From Mesobaculum littorinae (GTDB taxonomy: Bacteria > Pseudomonadota > Alphaproteobacteria > Rhodobacterales > Rhodobacteraceae), in NCBI RefSeq assembly GCF_004011175.1, contig NZ_RQXX01000001.1, forward strand, positions 672,536 through 736,535: a DNA stretch of 64,000 nt, written 5' to 3'. Numbering within the stretch: the first letter of the stretch is position 1; the number at the start of each line of letters is the position of its first letter. The translations under genes were made by a program, and so were the position numbers. A model generated the notes under the pieces. The model was not told the DNA's origin, did not search any database, and saw nothing but the letters and a program-made list of their open reading frames with translations. Positions 42,240 through 49,616 of the stretch are shown here, piece by piece.

Positions 42240-42620
42240 TCAGGCGCCATGGAACACCTCGCGCGCCGTCTTCCGGCTGTGGCACCGGCGGCAGAGCGGC
42301 TGCCAGTTCGACCGGTCCCAGAACTTCGCCGGATCGCCGCGGTGCCGCTCGATGTGATCGACCTCGACCGCCGGCTCGACACCGCCAAGCTGGCCGCAGT
42401 CGACGCAGAGCGGGTTCCACGCCAGGTACGCCTTCGCCGCCTTGCGCCAGGCGGAGGTGCGGTAAAGCGCGTGGCCCTTGCGCGCCGCATCCGAGGTCTT
42501 GGCCTGCGCCCGCCGGGCGGCAAGGCGGTTCGCCTTCTCGGCGGCATGCACCGCGCAATGGGAGCCGCCCGGCACCGCGAGCTCGTCGCAGCCCCGGATC
42601 GCGCAAAGCTTGCGGATCAT
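42240..42620 (-). CDS. HNH endonuclease
   Basis: 126 residues. HNH motif: VEVDHIERHRGDPAKFWDRS, then NWQPLCRRCHSRKTAREVF, with zinc cysteines CVDC and CRRC. N-terminal CAIRGCDELAV and HCAVHA form a second small zinc site. In HK97-type phages an HNH protein encoded next to terminase is required for specific packaging cuts. A terminator-like hairpin on the same strand separates it from the early genes. Confidence 0.9.
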   Translation of the reverse strand: MIRKLCAIRGCDELAVPGGSHCAVHAAEKANRLAARRAQAKTSDAARKGHALYRTSAWRKAAKAYLAWNPLCVDCGQLGGVEPAVEVDHIERHRGDPAKFWDRSNWQPLCRRCHSRKTAREVFHGA

Positions 42621-42654
42621 CAGCGCCTCGCAATGTCAGGGGTCAGAACGCAAA

Positions 42655-42684
42655 GCGCCCGGTCGGGTCATTCCCGCCGGGCGC
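42655..42684 (-). terminator. Terminator between early and late leftward genes
   Basis: On the minus strand arms GCGCCCGG and CCGGGCGC (with inner CGGG/CCCG pairing) form a hairpin followed by TTTGCGTT. It sits between the gene ending at 42737 and the HNH/terminase operon, so late expression would need antitermination or a separate promoter. Confidence 0.65.
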
Positions 42685-42736
42685 ACTGCTTGATGTTGCA
42701 TATATATCCGCCACAGACGGAGGTAAGCGTCAAACC

Positions 42737-43531
42737 CTAATTGTCATCCGGGCGCATTTTTCCCCAGAAGTCCCTAGCAGACGCGCCTCCCGCCACCATG
42801 ATATTGCCCCGTCGAACCGGGCCGACCATGCGATCGAGCGCCTTGCAAAGCGCGGTGCGCACCGCCGCGCGGGTATCGCCGTAGACCTTCCACCCAAAGC
42901 TATCGAGCACGTCGCTGATCGTCCGCCCTTCAAGGCAGACCGCATCGATCAGTTGCCGATCGGTGAAGCTGCGGCGCGGCCGATCCGTGGCCGAGGTCCG
43001 GCTGGGTCGCTGGCGCCGAACCTCCATGGCAATGCCCGTGCCGATCCGGCGGTGCAGGGCCGCCAGCCGTTCGGCCTCGATCAGGCGGCGGTCGGTCACA
43101 TCGCCGCCTTGCCCGCTTCCACCGGCGCGGCCCTCGACCGAACTGAGTTTCACACCAGCCGCGGCCAGCTTCTCCGTCAGCGCTGCATAGCTGCGGCCCA
43201 TCGCAACCTGCGTTGGCGTAAAGGGTTGGTCCCGCTTCGACCGTGCGGCGGCGCGCGCCATCAGGTCGAAGGCGTCGGCCACCGCCAGCGCCTTGCGGCC
43301 CTCGTACCCCGCGGGCTTGCTTTCCCAATCCGCCGCACCCTTGGGATAGAACGCCTTCGGTTCGAATGCGCGCACCGGCCCGCGGGCCGGTGCCTCGGGC
43401 ATCGCCGGTCCGCAGCCGTCCGGCACCCGTCCCGCCGCGCGCACGAGATCGATCCGCTCGGCTTCGGTCAGCGGTCGCCCGGAGGCATCGCGTCCCGTGC
43501 CCAGAATCTGGAATAGCCTGTCGTGTTTCAT
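42737..43531 (-). CDS. Phage protein with C-terminal helix-turn-helix, candidate late regulator
   Basis: 264 residues from ATG 43531 with AAGGAGGGACG upstream. The C-terminal part RSFTDRQLIDAVCLEGRTIS, then DVLDSFGWKVYGDTRAAVR, resembles a helix-turn-helix; the middle is helical (TPTQVAMGRSYAALTEKLAA). It is the last early gene and is followed by a terminator before the late operon, the usual place for an antiterminator or late activator. I do not recognise the family, so the role is inference. Confidence 0.55.
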   Translation of the reverse strand: MKHDRLFQILGTGRDASGRPLTEAERIDLVRAAGRVPDGCGPAMPEAPARGPVRAFEPKAFYPKGAADWESKPAGYEGRKALAVADAFDLMARAAARSKRDQPFTPTQVAMGRSYAALTEKLAAAGVKLSSVEGRAGGSGQGGDVTDRRLIEAERLAALHRRIGTGIAMEVRRQRPSRTSATDRPRRSFTDRQLIDAVCLEGRTISDVLDSFGWKVYGDTRAAVRTALCKALDRMVGPVRRGNIMVAGGASARDFWGKMRPDDN

Positions 43532-44115
43532 GCTGCGTCCCTCCTTGCCTTGCCCTCTTCGATGATCTGCCGCGCCTCGGTCGCGTCGCGCTGGTAGGCT
43601 TCGCACCAGGCGCGTTCTTGCGCGCTGATTTTCCCGGCCGCAGCCCGCTCGCGGTAGCGCTGCAGAGCTCGGGCGTTTTCGTCGGCAACTTTGCGTATCT
43701 GCCTCATGTCATAGGGCAGGACCGGACGCTGATGCTTCCGAACGAACCGAAAGAGCTCGACCAGGTAGCCGCCGGCCTCTGCCTGCGGTCCCTCTTTCGA
43801 GGCGAGCCAGCTGGTTATGATCCGCGCCTGCCGCAGCGGGCGTTGTTGCAGCCCGAGGCCGTAGTTACGGATAGTCAGGTACTTCGGGGACCGGTCGCGT
43901 TTCGGCCCGGTCGCGGCGTCGAGGACGTTCTGCACGAGCGTATCGAGATTTTCTGAATCGAGATGCGCAAGCTCGGCTGTCAACTTTCGCCGGGTGGCGG
44001 CCCAGGTCTCGCCCGTCACCCGCGGCGGCGGCTTCAGCCCCGCGGCGTCGAGCCTGTCCCACAAGAGCGCCAGCACCCGGGCGCGCCCTTCGGCCTCTGT
44101 CGCGTTCGTGTCCAT
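43528..44115 (-). CDS. Unknown early protein next to the palindrome array
   Basis: 195 residues from ATG 44115 with AAGGGGGCGAGG upstream. Mostly helical and charged: GETWAATRRKLTAELAHLDS, KYLTIRNYGLGLQQRPL, then YREAAA-like helices near the end (RYRERAAAGKISAQERAW). No known motif. Its gene starts about 95 bases after the six-palindrome array and ends ATGA-coupled with the next gene. The position suggests a replication or regulatory role. Confidence 0.55.
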   Translation of the reverse strand: MDTNATEAEGRARVLALLWDRLDAAGLKPPPRVTGETWAATRRKLTAELAHLDSENLDTLVQNVLDAATGPKRDRSPKYLTIRNYGLGLQQRPLRQARIITSWLASKEGPQAEAGGYLVELFRFVRKHQRPVLPYDMRQIRKVADENARALQRYRERAAAGKISAQERAWCEAYQRDATEARQIIEEGKARRDAA

Positions 44116-44208
44116 CCTCGCCCCCTTCTCGGCCGATCCGCCCTCTGCCACCCCACGCCGCCGGCCGGTTCGGCGCGATGTGTCGGTTTCCTTCTTCTTT
44201 CCTGTCCC

Positions 44209-44341
44209 TGTCCCTATCGTGGGGGACACTTTTCGGATGTGTCCGGGGACAGATCGCTTTGTGTCCCGGGACACATCCATTTCTGTCCCGGGACACTTTG
44301 GGTCTGTCCCGGGGACACTTTCCTCTCGTGTCCCCGGGACC
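44209..44341. repeat. Array of six palindromes (iteron-like), candidate phage origin or operator
   Basis: Six copies of TGTCC-GGGACA palindromes centred near 44218, 44245, 44267, 44289, 44311 and 44335, so about 22 bp (two helical turns) apart. The third is a perfect 16-mer (TGTGTCCCGGGACACA, 44260-44275) and the fourth a perfect 12-mer. The array fills the gap between a DUF1376 gene and the next gene. Such phased repeats bind a replication initiator or a repressor in tandem. Confidence 0.85.
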
Positions 44342-44354
44342 GATCGTGAGGGGG

Positions 44355-44996
44355 TCAGCCGACCTGCCGCGCCCGGGCCGGGTCGAACTGCTGGTTCGCC
44401 CAGGCCGCCATCGCGCGCTGGTACCACTCCGCCGTGCGGTAGCCGTCGCAGTGCTGCTGCAGCCAGTCGTCGATCCAGAGGACCGCCGCGTCGTTTTTCG
44501 CGAGATCCGCGTGGAAGCCCGCGATCGTGCTGCGCAGCCGCTGCCGCCGCTTCTTGGCGTTCGCCGCCTCGTTCGAGGCGCGGTTGTTCTCGCGCCGCGA
44601 CAGCGCCTCCTGCACCATCTCCAGAACCATCGGGTGCCAGAGCCGGATCTCGTCGTCGCAGCGGCACCGCGTCCACTTGTGCAGCGGGCCGAAGCGCATG
44701 TCGCTCAGTCGCTCCAGCCGCGCCTGGTCGACGTGCAGAAGCTTCGCGATCAGCTCCATGTCGTCGGGCAGCGTGCCGATCGGCGTCTGGTCCTGCGACA
44801 GGCAGATCAGGTCGAAGAACAGCGCCCGCGCCTCCTCGGTCGCCTTCAGGCGCATGTCCGAGTTCAGCCAGCGTCGGTGGTGCCAGACCAGGAAGTAGTG
44901 GCTGTCGAGCCGGTCGTGTTCGCCCAAGGGGTATTCGGGCAGATCCTCGACATCGACGGGGCGCAGGTGGTGCGGGGCGTCAGCGAGCGGGCCCAT
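44355..44996 (-). CDS. DUF1376 family protein, likely replication-associated
   Basis: 213 residues from ATG 44996 (TGATG with the previous stop). DUF1376 signature: HYFLVWHHRRWLNSDMRLKA, then RALFFDLICLSQDQTPIGTL, DDMELIAKLLHVDQARL, with KWTRCRCDDEIRLWHPMV. Members are found in phage replication regions. The palindrome array begins right after its stop, so this is the most likely array-binding protein; this link is inference. Confidence 0.75.
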   Translation of the reverse strand: MGPLADAPHHLRPVDVEDLPEYPLGEHDRLDSHYFLVWHHRRWLNSDMRLKATEEARALFFDLICLSQDQTPIGTLPDDMELIAKLLHVDQARLERLSDMRFGPLHKWTRCRCDDEIRLWHPMVLEMVQEALSRRENNRASNEAANAKKRRQRLRSTIAGFHADLAKNDAAVLWIDDWLQQHCDGYRTAEWYQRAMAAWANQQFDPARARQVG

Positions 44997-45310
44997 CAGT
45001 TCATCCCCAGCGCTTGCTTGTACATGTCGAGCACCGCCTCTTCCTCGGCGATGTCATCCCGGTCGCGCTTGCGCAGGGCGATGATCTTGCGGATCACCTT
45101 GGTGTCGTAGCCCCGGCCCTTGGCCTCGGCCATCACCTCCTTCTGCTGGTCGGCGATGTCCTTCTTCTCCTGGTCGAGCCGTTCGAAGCGTTCGACGAAG
45201 GACCGCAGCTCATCGGCAGTCACGCGGTAGGCGCCGTCACGCACCGCGCGGTCGGCCTCGGTCTCCTTCATGCGCGGGGCGTCGCCCCCCGCCGGGTCTG
45301 CGTCGAGCAT
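44996..45310 (-). CDS. GapR-like DUF2312 DNA-binding protein
   Basis: 104 residues from ATG 45310 with GGAGG upstream. DUF2312 pattern: VTADELRSFVERFERLDQEK, KDIADQQKEVMAEAKGRGYD, TKVIRKIIALRKRDRDDIAE. GapR of alphaproteobacteria binds overtwisted AT-rich DNA ahead of replication forks and supports topoisomerases. A phage copy next to a possible origin fits a role in prophage DNA replication. Confidence 0.85.
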   Translation of the reverse strand: MLDADPAGGDAPRMKETEADRAVRDGAYRVTADELRSFVERFERLDQEKKDIADQQKEVMAEAKGRGYDTKVIRKIIALRKRDRDDIAEEEAVLDMYKQALGMN

Positions 45311-45312
45311 CG

Positions 45313-45840
45313 TCATCCTCCGGGTTGCGAGGGGGCCCGACCGGGGAACACCGCGGCGCGGTCGGCGGGCGAGATCAGGTAGACGCGGCGGTTGCGCGAG
45401 ACGGCGTCGAGCGCCTCCGCCCAGACCCCGGTCGAGACGTCGGCGCCCGGGATCGGCGGCACCACCACCGCGCGGCAAGCGCGCAGAAGCGGGCGGCACC
45501 AGTCGGCCCAGAAGCCCTGGTCGAGCGGATCGAGGTCGCCGTGAAAGGGGTCGGCGTGCACCATCTCGCCCGCCATCACGATCGGCGAGACCGCGGTCAC
45601 GCCTTCGGCCGCGAACATCGCCGACCACCGCGCGGCGGTGGTGACCGCCGCATAGCTGGCGTTGAGGTCGAAGGTGCCGTCGTCGCCGGTGACCGGCTTG
45701 GTGTAGGGCGTGGCGAGGTAGACCAGCTGCCCGCGCAGGTCCGCGACCGCGCGGAAGAGCGGGCAGTGATAGAGCGCCAGCTCGCCCTGCGCGTGGGCAA
45801 GGCCGGGCCAGTCGGGGGCGGAGGGGGAAAGCGCGGTCAT
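45313..45840 (-). CDS. DUF1937 family protein (nucleoside deoxyribosyltransferase-like), copy 1
   Basis: 175 residues. LVYLATPYTKPVTGDDGTFD, then VTAVSPIVMAGEMVHADPF, then LLRACRAVVVPPIPG is the DUF1937 pattern, related to nucleoside 2-deoxyribosyltransferases (YLATPY is the substrate-loop start). May process nucleotides, for example in modified-base or salvage metabolism of the phage. A second copy lies at 46115-46606 with one small gene between. Confidence 0.75.
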   Translation of the reverse strand: MTALSPSAPDWPGLAHAQGELALYHCPLFRAVADLRGQLVYLATPYTKPVTGDDGTFDLNASYAAVTTAARWSAMFAAEGVTAVSPIVMAGEMVHADPFHGDLDPLDQGFWADWCRPLLRACRAVVVPPIPGADVSTGVWAEALDAVSRNRRVYLISPADRAAVFPGRAPSQPGG

Positions 45841-46118
45841 GCGCCGGGCACTCCCCTGCGGCGAAGGCTCGTCAGAACCTCCTCGCCATCAAGGCCCGCC
45901 AACGCGCACACGGTGTGGAAGTCGCGGGTGCCGATCCACGCCTGCGCGTGATAGGTTTCGAGGTCACTGGCGAGCGCCCCGGCCCCTTCTGCCGTGGCGA
46001 TCAGTTCCGCCAGGGCCGAGCGCCAGAGCTTGAGATACGGCCGCGCCGTCTCGGTCGGCGGCACGGGAACCGCTTCGGCAGTGAGGCCCTGCCGGATATG
46101 GCTGGGATGTACCGTCAT
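45837..46118 (-). CDS. Small early phage protein
   Basis: 93 residues from ATG 46118 (ATGA overlaps on both sides). Content is helical: YLKLWRSALAELIATAEGAG, ASDLETYHAQAWIGTRDFHT, VCALAGLDGEEVLTSLRRR. No family recognised. It is sandwiched between the two DUF1937 copies and may be a partner subunit, or a small DNA-binding protein. Confidence 0.6.
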   Translation of the reverse strand: MTVHPSHIRQGLTAEAVPVPPTETARPYLKLWRSALAELIATAEGAGALASDLETYHAQAWIGTRDFHTVCALAGLDGEEVLTSLRRRGVPGA

Positions 46119-46606
46119 GGCTGCACCATCAGGACAACCGGGCGTTGGTGGCGCGCCGCGTAGCAGCACGCGCGCCAGACACCCCGGCTTTCCGACCACC
46201 CCTCGACCATCGGCACCGCCACGGCGGAACTGACCGCAAGAAGCGGCTGGCACCAACGCGCCCAGAACACCTGATCGAACGGATCGACGGTCTCGGGCCC
46301 CATGGCATGCACCATGCTGGCCGACAGGACGACGGGCGAAGCCGCCATGACGCCGTCCATCGCAAACCAGGCGGACCAGCAGGCGGCAAGATCCACCGCC
46401 CCGTCCGACGCATTACGGTTCCAGCTGCCTGCCCCATCCCGGGCGAGCTGCGAATAGGGCGTGGCCAGATAGGCCAGTCCACCGCGCAAACGCTGCGCGG
46501 CGTCCTCGATCGACTGGCCCGGCCAGAAAAGTCCGGTGTCGCGGAAGGTCGCGGCGAGCCACGGCCAGTCCGGGGCCCGAGGAATGCGGAAATCGACCCC
46601 CATCAT
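46115..46606 (-). CDS. DUF1937 family protein, copy 2
   Basis: 163 residues. GLAYLATPYSQLARDGAGSW, VMAASPVVLSASMVHAMGP, FWARWCQPLLAVSSAVAVPM parallels copy 1 block by block, including YLATPY, SPxV..MVHA and the W.C.PLL stretch, but with clear divergence elsewhere. Either an old duplication or two acquisitions. Starts at ATGATG over the upstream stop. Confidence 0.75.
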   Translation of the reverse strand: MMGVDFRIPRAPDWPWLAATFRDTGLFWPGQSIEDAAQRLRGGLAYLATPYSQLARDGAGSWNRNASDGAVDLAACWSAWFAMDGVMAASPVVLSASMVHAMGPETVDPFDQVFWARWCQPLLAVSSAVAVPMVEGWSESRGVWRACCYAARHQRPVVLMVQP

Positions 46607-47079
46607 GCGCCGGTCCCGTCATCGACTTGACCACAATCACAATGCTCGCGCAGGTTGCATGAGCAACGTGGAGGACAGGATGGAGAACACGGATCTGGAA
46701 CTGTTGCGGCGTCGATTGGCTCAGCTCGAGGCGGAGAACCAGGATCTTCGTTGGGCGTTGTCGATCGGGCGCACTCTTGCTGAAAGAGCGCTGTCTCACG
46801 AACCTCCCCAAGAAGTTCGACGATTTCGGCGGAGGGCGGCGCAAGTTGAAGAGCCTCGTCGACGACACCTGATGCGATTTCTGATCGGTGACGAGGCCAG
46901 TCTGGATCAGCTTCCTCTGGATTTGCCAAGGACTGATGAATGAGATCGCTGAATTCTATCAACATATCAGCGCCCTGACGCCGCTGGCGCAGTGCGTCCG
47001 CGAAGCGCACAGCCCACGTCGCGAACTCCAGCGAGAACTGGGCGTGCCGATGCCATGTATTGCCATTATCAGACGTCAT
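46603..47079 (-). CDS. Unknown early phage protein with Cys-rich tail
   Basis: 158 residues from ATG 47079 (ATGA overlap). The N-terminal part is helical (HAQFSLEFATWAVRFADALR), the C-terminus Cys-rich (DPCSPSCPPRCSCNLREHCD), a possible metal site. The chain of overlapping starts and stops supports this strand. An antisense frame (46680-46943, plus) also looks protein-like, so certainty is limited. Confidence 0.5.
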   Translation of the reverse strand: MTSDNGNTWHRHAQFSLEFATWAVRFADALRQRRQGADMLIEFSDLIHQSLANPEEADPDWPRHRSEIASGVVDEALQLAPPSAEIVELLGEVRETALFQQECARSTTPNEDPGSPPRAEPIDAATVPDPCSPSCPPRCSCNLREHCDCGQVDDGTGA

Positions 47080-47507
47080 GCCGCCCCCTTTCCGATCGCG
47101 GGGGCGTGGCCGTCGATGATCGCCTGCATCAACTGGTCGAGCGCGCTGCCCGCCTCGGGCCCCTCCTTGCGCAGCTTCGTGGGGTCGCCGGTGGCGATGT
47201 AGTCCAGCACGGCAGGGCCGAGGTCGCCGGTCTCTTTCAGCGCGATCATCGCAAGGCGCTGCACATCGCTTTGCCCGGACATGCGGTCGCGCCGACCATC
47301 CATCAGGTCGGTGATCGGGAAGCGTTCGAGCTCGTCCTCGAGCGGGCCATAGTGCTCGCAGCCGATCGTGGCCTCGCCCTTCGTCTGTTTCGAGACGGTG
47401 CCCTGCGAGATGCCGAGGAACGCACCTACGGCTACCGGGCCGCCGAAGTCCTTCACGAGTTGTCCGTAGAGCGCGCGGACCGCGGCCCCCTCATAGACCC
47501 TGGTCAT
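47076..47507 (-). CDS. Phage regulatory protein with helix-turn-helix
   Basis: 143 residues from ATG 47507, GAGG at the right distance. VAVGAFLGISQGTVSKQTKGE at about residues 25-45 is a helix-turn-helix; IGCEHYGPLEDELERFPITD and the helical rest follow. Second gene of the leftward early operon after the Cro-like gene, the position of CII-type activators in lambdoid phages. Function by position only. Confidence 0.65.
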   Translation of the reverse strand: MTRVYEGAAVRALYGQLVKDFGGPVAVGAFLGISQGTVSKQTKGEATIGCEHYGPLEDELERFPITDLMDGRRDRMSGQSDVQRLAMIALKETGDLGPAVLDYIATGDPTKLRKEGPEAGSALDQLMQAIIDGHAPAIGKGAA

Positions 47508-47621
47508 CGGAAACCTCATTTCCTTGTGGCGCCACGACGCCCCGCGCATCCTCGCGCCATGGGGATTGGAAGCGGATATGAAGGGCGGGGCGCGGCATCC
47601 GCATCGATTGGCGACACCTCG

Positions 47622-47915
47622 TCATGCTGCACCCCGTGGCTTAGGCAGCTTCGAGCATTCGGAGGGAGGCGAGTACGCAGCGCGCGTAGTATCGGTCCGG
47701 TGCTGGCGATACGATCTACGGAAAAGATGCTCAGGCACCGGCTGTCCAATTCTCTCACACCAGTCGCGGCAGTCGAAAAACCAGTGCGCTGGCATCTTGT
47801 TGTTCGCGACCGCTCGACTGACCACTTGCGGCTTGTGGCCAAGAGCCTCTTCGAAGCGAGCCCGTCCTACACAGGACAAAAAGTCGGCAACGGTCATTGG
47901 AGGTGTCTGCGTCAT
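47622..47915 (-). CDS. Cro-like DNA-binding protein
   Basis: 97 residues. MTVADFLSCVGRARFEEALG, then HKPQVVSRAVANNKMPAHWF, is the Cro/YdaS-type pattern with helix-turn-helix at about residues 18-40. First gene of the leftward early operon, divergent from the XRE repressor with only 43 bases between. Probably the anti-repressor side of the lysis-lysogeny switch. Confidence 0.75.
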   Translation of the reverse strand: MTQTPPMTVADFLSCVGRARFEEALGHKPQVVSRAVANNKMPAHWFFDCRDWCERIGQPVPEHLFRRSYRQHRTDTTRAAYSPPSECSKLPKPRGAA

Positions 47916-47931
47916 GCGTCACAAACTATGC

Positions 47932-47958
47932 ATTGTGCGTAGCGTGTAAATACGCAAT
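47932..47958. promoter_or_regulatory. Operator half-sites between Cro-like and repressor genes
   Basis: GCGTA (47937-47941) and TACGC (47951-47955) face away from each other in the 43-base intergenic gap. The same pentamers form the two palindromes at 48441-48487. This is the expected place for the central operator of the switch. Confidence 0.5.
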
Positions 47959-48261
47959 ATGCTCAGTGCAGCGAACCGAGACGCGCCTATGATGCCGTCT
48001 ATGCTCGAAGAACTCGAAGACCAAAGAGAAGCTGTAGCAGCGCGCCTCAAGCGCGTGCGTGAAGTGCTGGCCTTGGAAAAAAAGGAGTTCGCCGAGCGGG
48101 CCGGCATGGGCATGCAGACCTACGGTCCATTCGAGAACGGTACGCGCGACCTGTCGCTGCAAAGTGCGAAGAAACTTCGCAAGACCTATGGCCTTACTTT
48201 AGAGTTCCTATACTTCGGCAAGATCGACGATCTGCCGACCAGGATCTCAAGAGCGCTCTGA
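47959..48261 (+). CDS. XRE-family repressor of element B
   Basis: 100 residues. Helix-turn-helix at about residues 43-65: EKKEFAERAGMGMQTYGPFE, then NGTRDLSLQSAKKLRKTYGL. No peptidase domain, so it is shorter than lambda CI and not self-cleaving by RecA. Several starts are possible (47959, 47989, 48001); the ribosome binding site is unclear. Divergent from the Cro-like gene and followed by the double palindrome, so it probably maintains lysogeny. Confidence 0.75.
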   Translation: MLSAANRDAPMMPSMLEELEDQREAVAARLKRVREVLALEKKEFAERAGMGMQTYGPFENGTRDLSLQSAKKLRKTYGLTLEFLYFGKIDDLPTRISRAL

Positions 48262-48577
48262 TCCAGGCCCTCGGTGAGTTCATCCCAGAAGTCTAGCGGC
48301 ATGCCCGACTGGGCACGCGCTTCCTTCAGCAGCTGCAATCGCTTCGAATCGTCCACCGCTCCAGAGCCCCCCTTACTGGTTGCTGCCTAACGGATGTTCA
48401 CTCCGCGTTCTACCCCGCGGGGAATGCCCTCAACAGCCGCAATACGCAAGATGCGTATTTCTACTCTTGTGTTACGCAAACTGCGTAGTTACCGTTCAGC
48501 CTGTCGGGATCGCTGAACGAACTTCTACTCAGGCACTCTCGACCCAATCGAAGCACCTGATCGAGAGAGGGCAGAGG
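48262..48577. promoter_or_regulatory. Control region between repressor and rightward operon
   Basis: 316 bases without a gene. The central part is less GC-rich and holds the two TACGC-N5-GCGTA palindromes. Promoters for the rightward small genes, excisionase and integrase probably overlap them. GAGAGAGGGCAGAGG precedes the next start. Confidence 0.55.
48441..48487. promoter_or_regulatory. Two repressor operators, TACGC-N5-GCGTA
   Basis: First palindrome: AATACGC (48441-48447), spacer AAGAT, GCGTATT (48453-48459). Second: TACGC (48473-48477), spacer AAACT, GCGTA (48483-48487). Same arm and spacer, centres 30 bp apart (three helical turns), so two dimers could bind the same face. The XRE repressor or Cro-like protein is the likely binder. 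Confidence 0.75.
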
Positions 48578-48769
48578 ATGTTATTTCAAACCGTCCAACA
48601 CAATGAGCGCATGGAGGCCCGCATGACCCAGTGGGCCCGCCGCACGGTCCTACGGCTTGACGCCACTCCCGCCCAGCTTGCGACCGCCTGGTGCATCCTG
48701 CGCAATCGTCCGATGCCCGGCTATCTGGACCGGTCCCGCTTCAACCAAGCCGCGGGAGCCGCAGCATGA
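48578..48769 (+). CDS. Small protein of the rightward operon
   Basis: 63 residues from ATG 48578, GAGG six bases upstream. MTQWARRTVLRLDATPAQLAT, split: MTQWARRTVLRL then DATPAQLATAWCILRNRPM, helical. Its stop overlaps the next start (ATGA). No family recognised. First gene under the double operator. Confidence 0.6.
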   Translation: MLFQTVQHNERMEARMTQWARRTVLRLDATPAQLATAWCILRNRPMPGYLDRSRFNQAAGAAA

Positions 48770-48966
48770 CCACAACCACCCACACCGCCCCTTCCTCCCT
48801 CCAGGAACACGCCGAAGCCGTCCGAGAGGCCGTCCGCCTGCTGAACGACGCCGCACATAGCGCCGCTATCGCTGGCCTGCGGGTCGAGATCACCAACCAC
48901 GAGACGGGCGGGCTTGGCCTCGGCCCGATCCCACGGCTCGAGGCGCATGTGCTGCTTGAGCTCTAG
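48766..48966 (+). CDS. Small protein of the rightward operon
   Basis: 66 residues from ATG 48766. SLQEHAEAVREAVRLLNDAA is one long helix; the rest (AGLRVEITNHETGGLGLGPI) is short strands. No family recognised. ATGA overlap with the gene before supports it. Confidence 0.55.
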   Translation: MTTTTHTAPSSLQEHAEAVREAVRLLNDAAHSAAIAGLRVEITNHETGGLGLGPIPRLEAHVLLEL

Positions 48967-49023
48967 GCCAGTTTGCACACCCACCAGCCCCAAGCCGACC
49001 CGCAGGATAGAAGGAGCCGGACA

Positions 49024-49407
49024 ATGAACCAGATCACCCCCCTGCCTACAGCCCGCACCGGTGCCCCGCATGCGATCGACGTGCACGTCGGGGACCGCCT
49101 GCGCCAGATACGCCGCTTGCGCGGCATGACGCAGGCCGAGCTCGGCACGACCGTGGGCTGCAAGTTCCAGCAGATCCAGAAGTACGAGACCGGCGCCAAC
49201 CGGATCAGCGCGTCCCGGCTTTGGGACATCGCCGCGGCGCTGAACACGCCGGTGGCCGAGTTATTCGCGACCGCGGGCGAGGGCAGCACGCCCGAGATCC
49301 GTGATCCGGCCGAGGCCGAGCTGCTGCGCGCGTTCCGCAAGACACCCGAGGCGAGCCGCGGTGCCATCCTGAACATCACGCGCGCCTGCGCGACGAAGGA
49401 AGGCTGA
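49024..49407 (+). CDS. XRE-family transcriptional regulator
   Basis: 127 residues from ATG 49024, AAGGAGCC upstream. Classic XRE domain at residues 20-75: VGDRLRQIRRLRGMTQAELG, then VGCKFQQIQKYETGANRISA, SRLWDIAAALNTPVAELF. The C-terminal part is short and helical. This type is common in alphaproteobacterial chromosomes and prophages and may control the excision/integration genes that follow two bases later. Confidence 0.85.
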   Translation: MNQITPLPTARTGAPHAIDVHVGDRLRQIRRLRGMTQAELGTTVGCKFQQIQKYETGANRISASRLWDIAAALNTPVAELFATAGEGSTPEIRDPAEAELLRAFRKTPEASRGAILNITRACATKEG

Positions 49408-49409
49408 TC

Positions 49410-49616
49410 ATGGGCGCAGCGCAGCGCATCGCAGTGCGGGAAACTACGGCCGCGGCAATGCTCGACATGCCTGCGACAGAATTCCGCCGCCTGGTCTCTG
49501 TCGGCGCCCTGCCCCAGCCATGTCGTATTGGCCGACACGAGCGGTGGCGGGTCGATCAGATCGAAGCCATCCTGTCCGGGGGCGCGGCACTGCCTGACGA
49601 GGACTTCGAACTGTGA
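49410..49616 (+). CDS. xis: Excisionase-like DNA-binding protein
   Basis: 68 residues. Winged-helix pattern TTAAAMLDMPATEFRRLVSV, then GALPQPCRIGRHERWRVDQI, as in AlpA/Xis proteins (helix-turn-helix, R.G...RW). Its stop overlaps the GTG start of the integrase (GTGA). Excisionases bend DNA at attL/attR and set the direction of recombination. Confidence 0.75.
   Translation: MGAAQRIAVRETTAAAMLDMPATEFRRLVSVGALPQPCRIGRHERWRVDQIEAILSGGAALPDEDFEL

Noticed and set aside
44116-44354. Palindrome array considered as a CRISPR
   Set aside because: Units are only 12-16 bp, spacers about 8-10 bp, and there are no cas genes; phased operator or origin repeats fit better.
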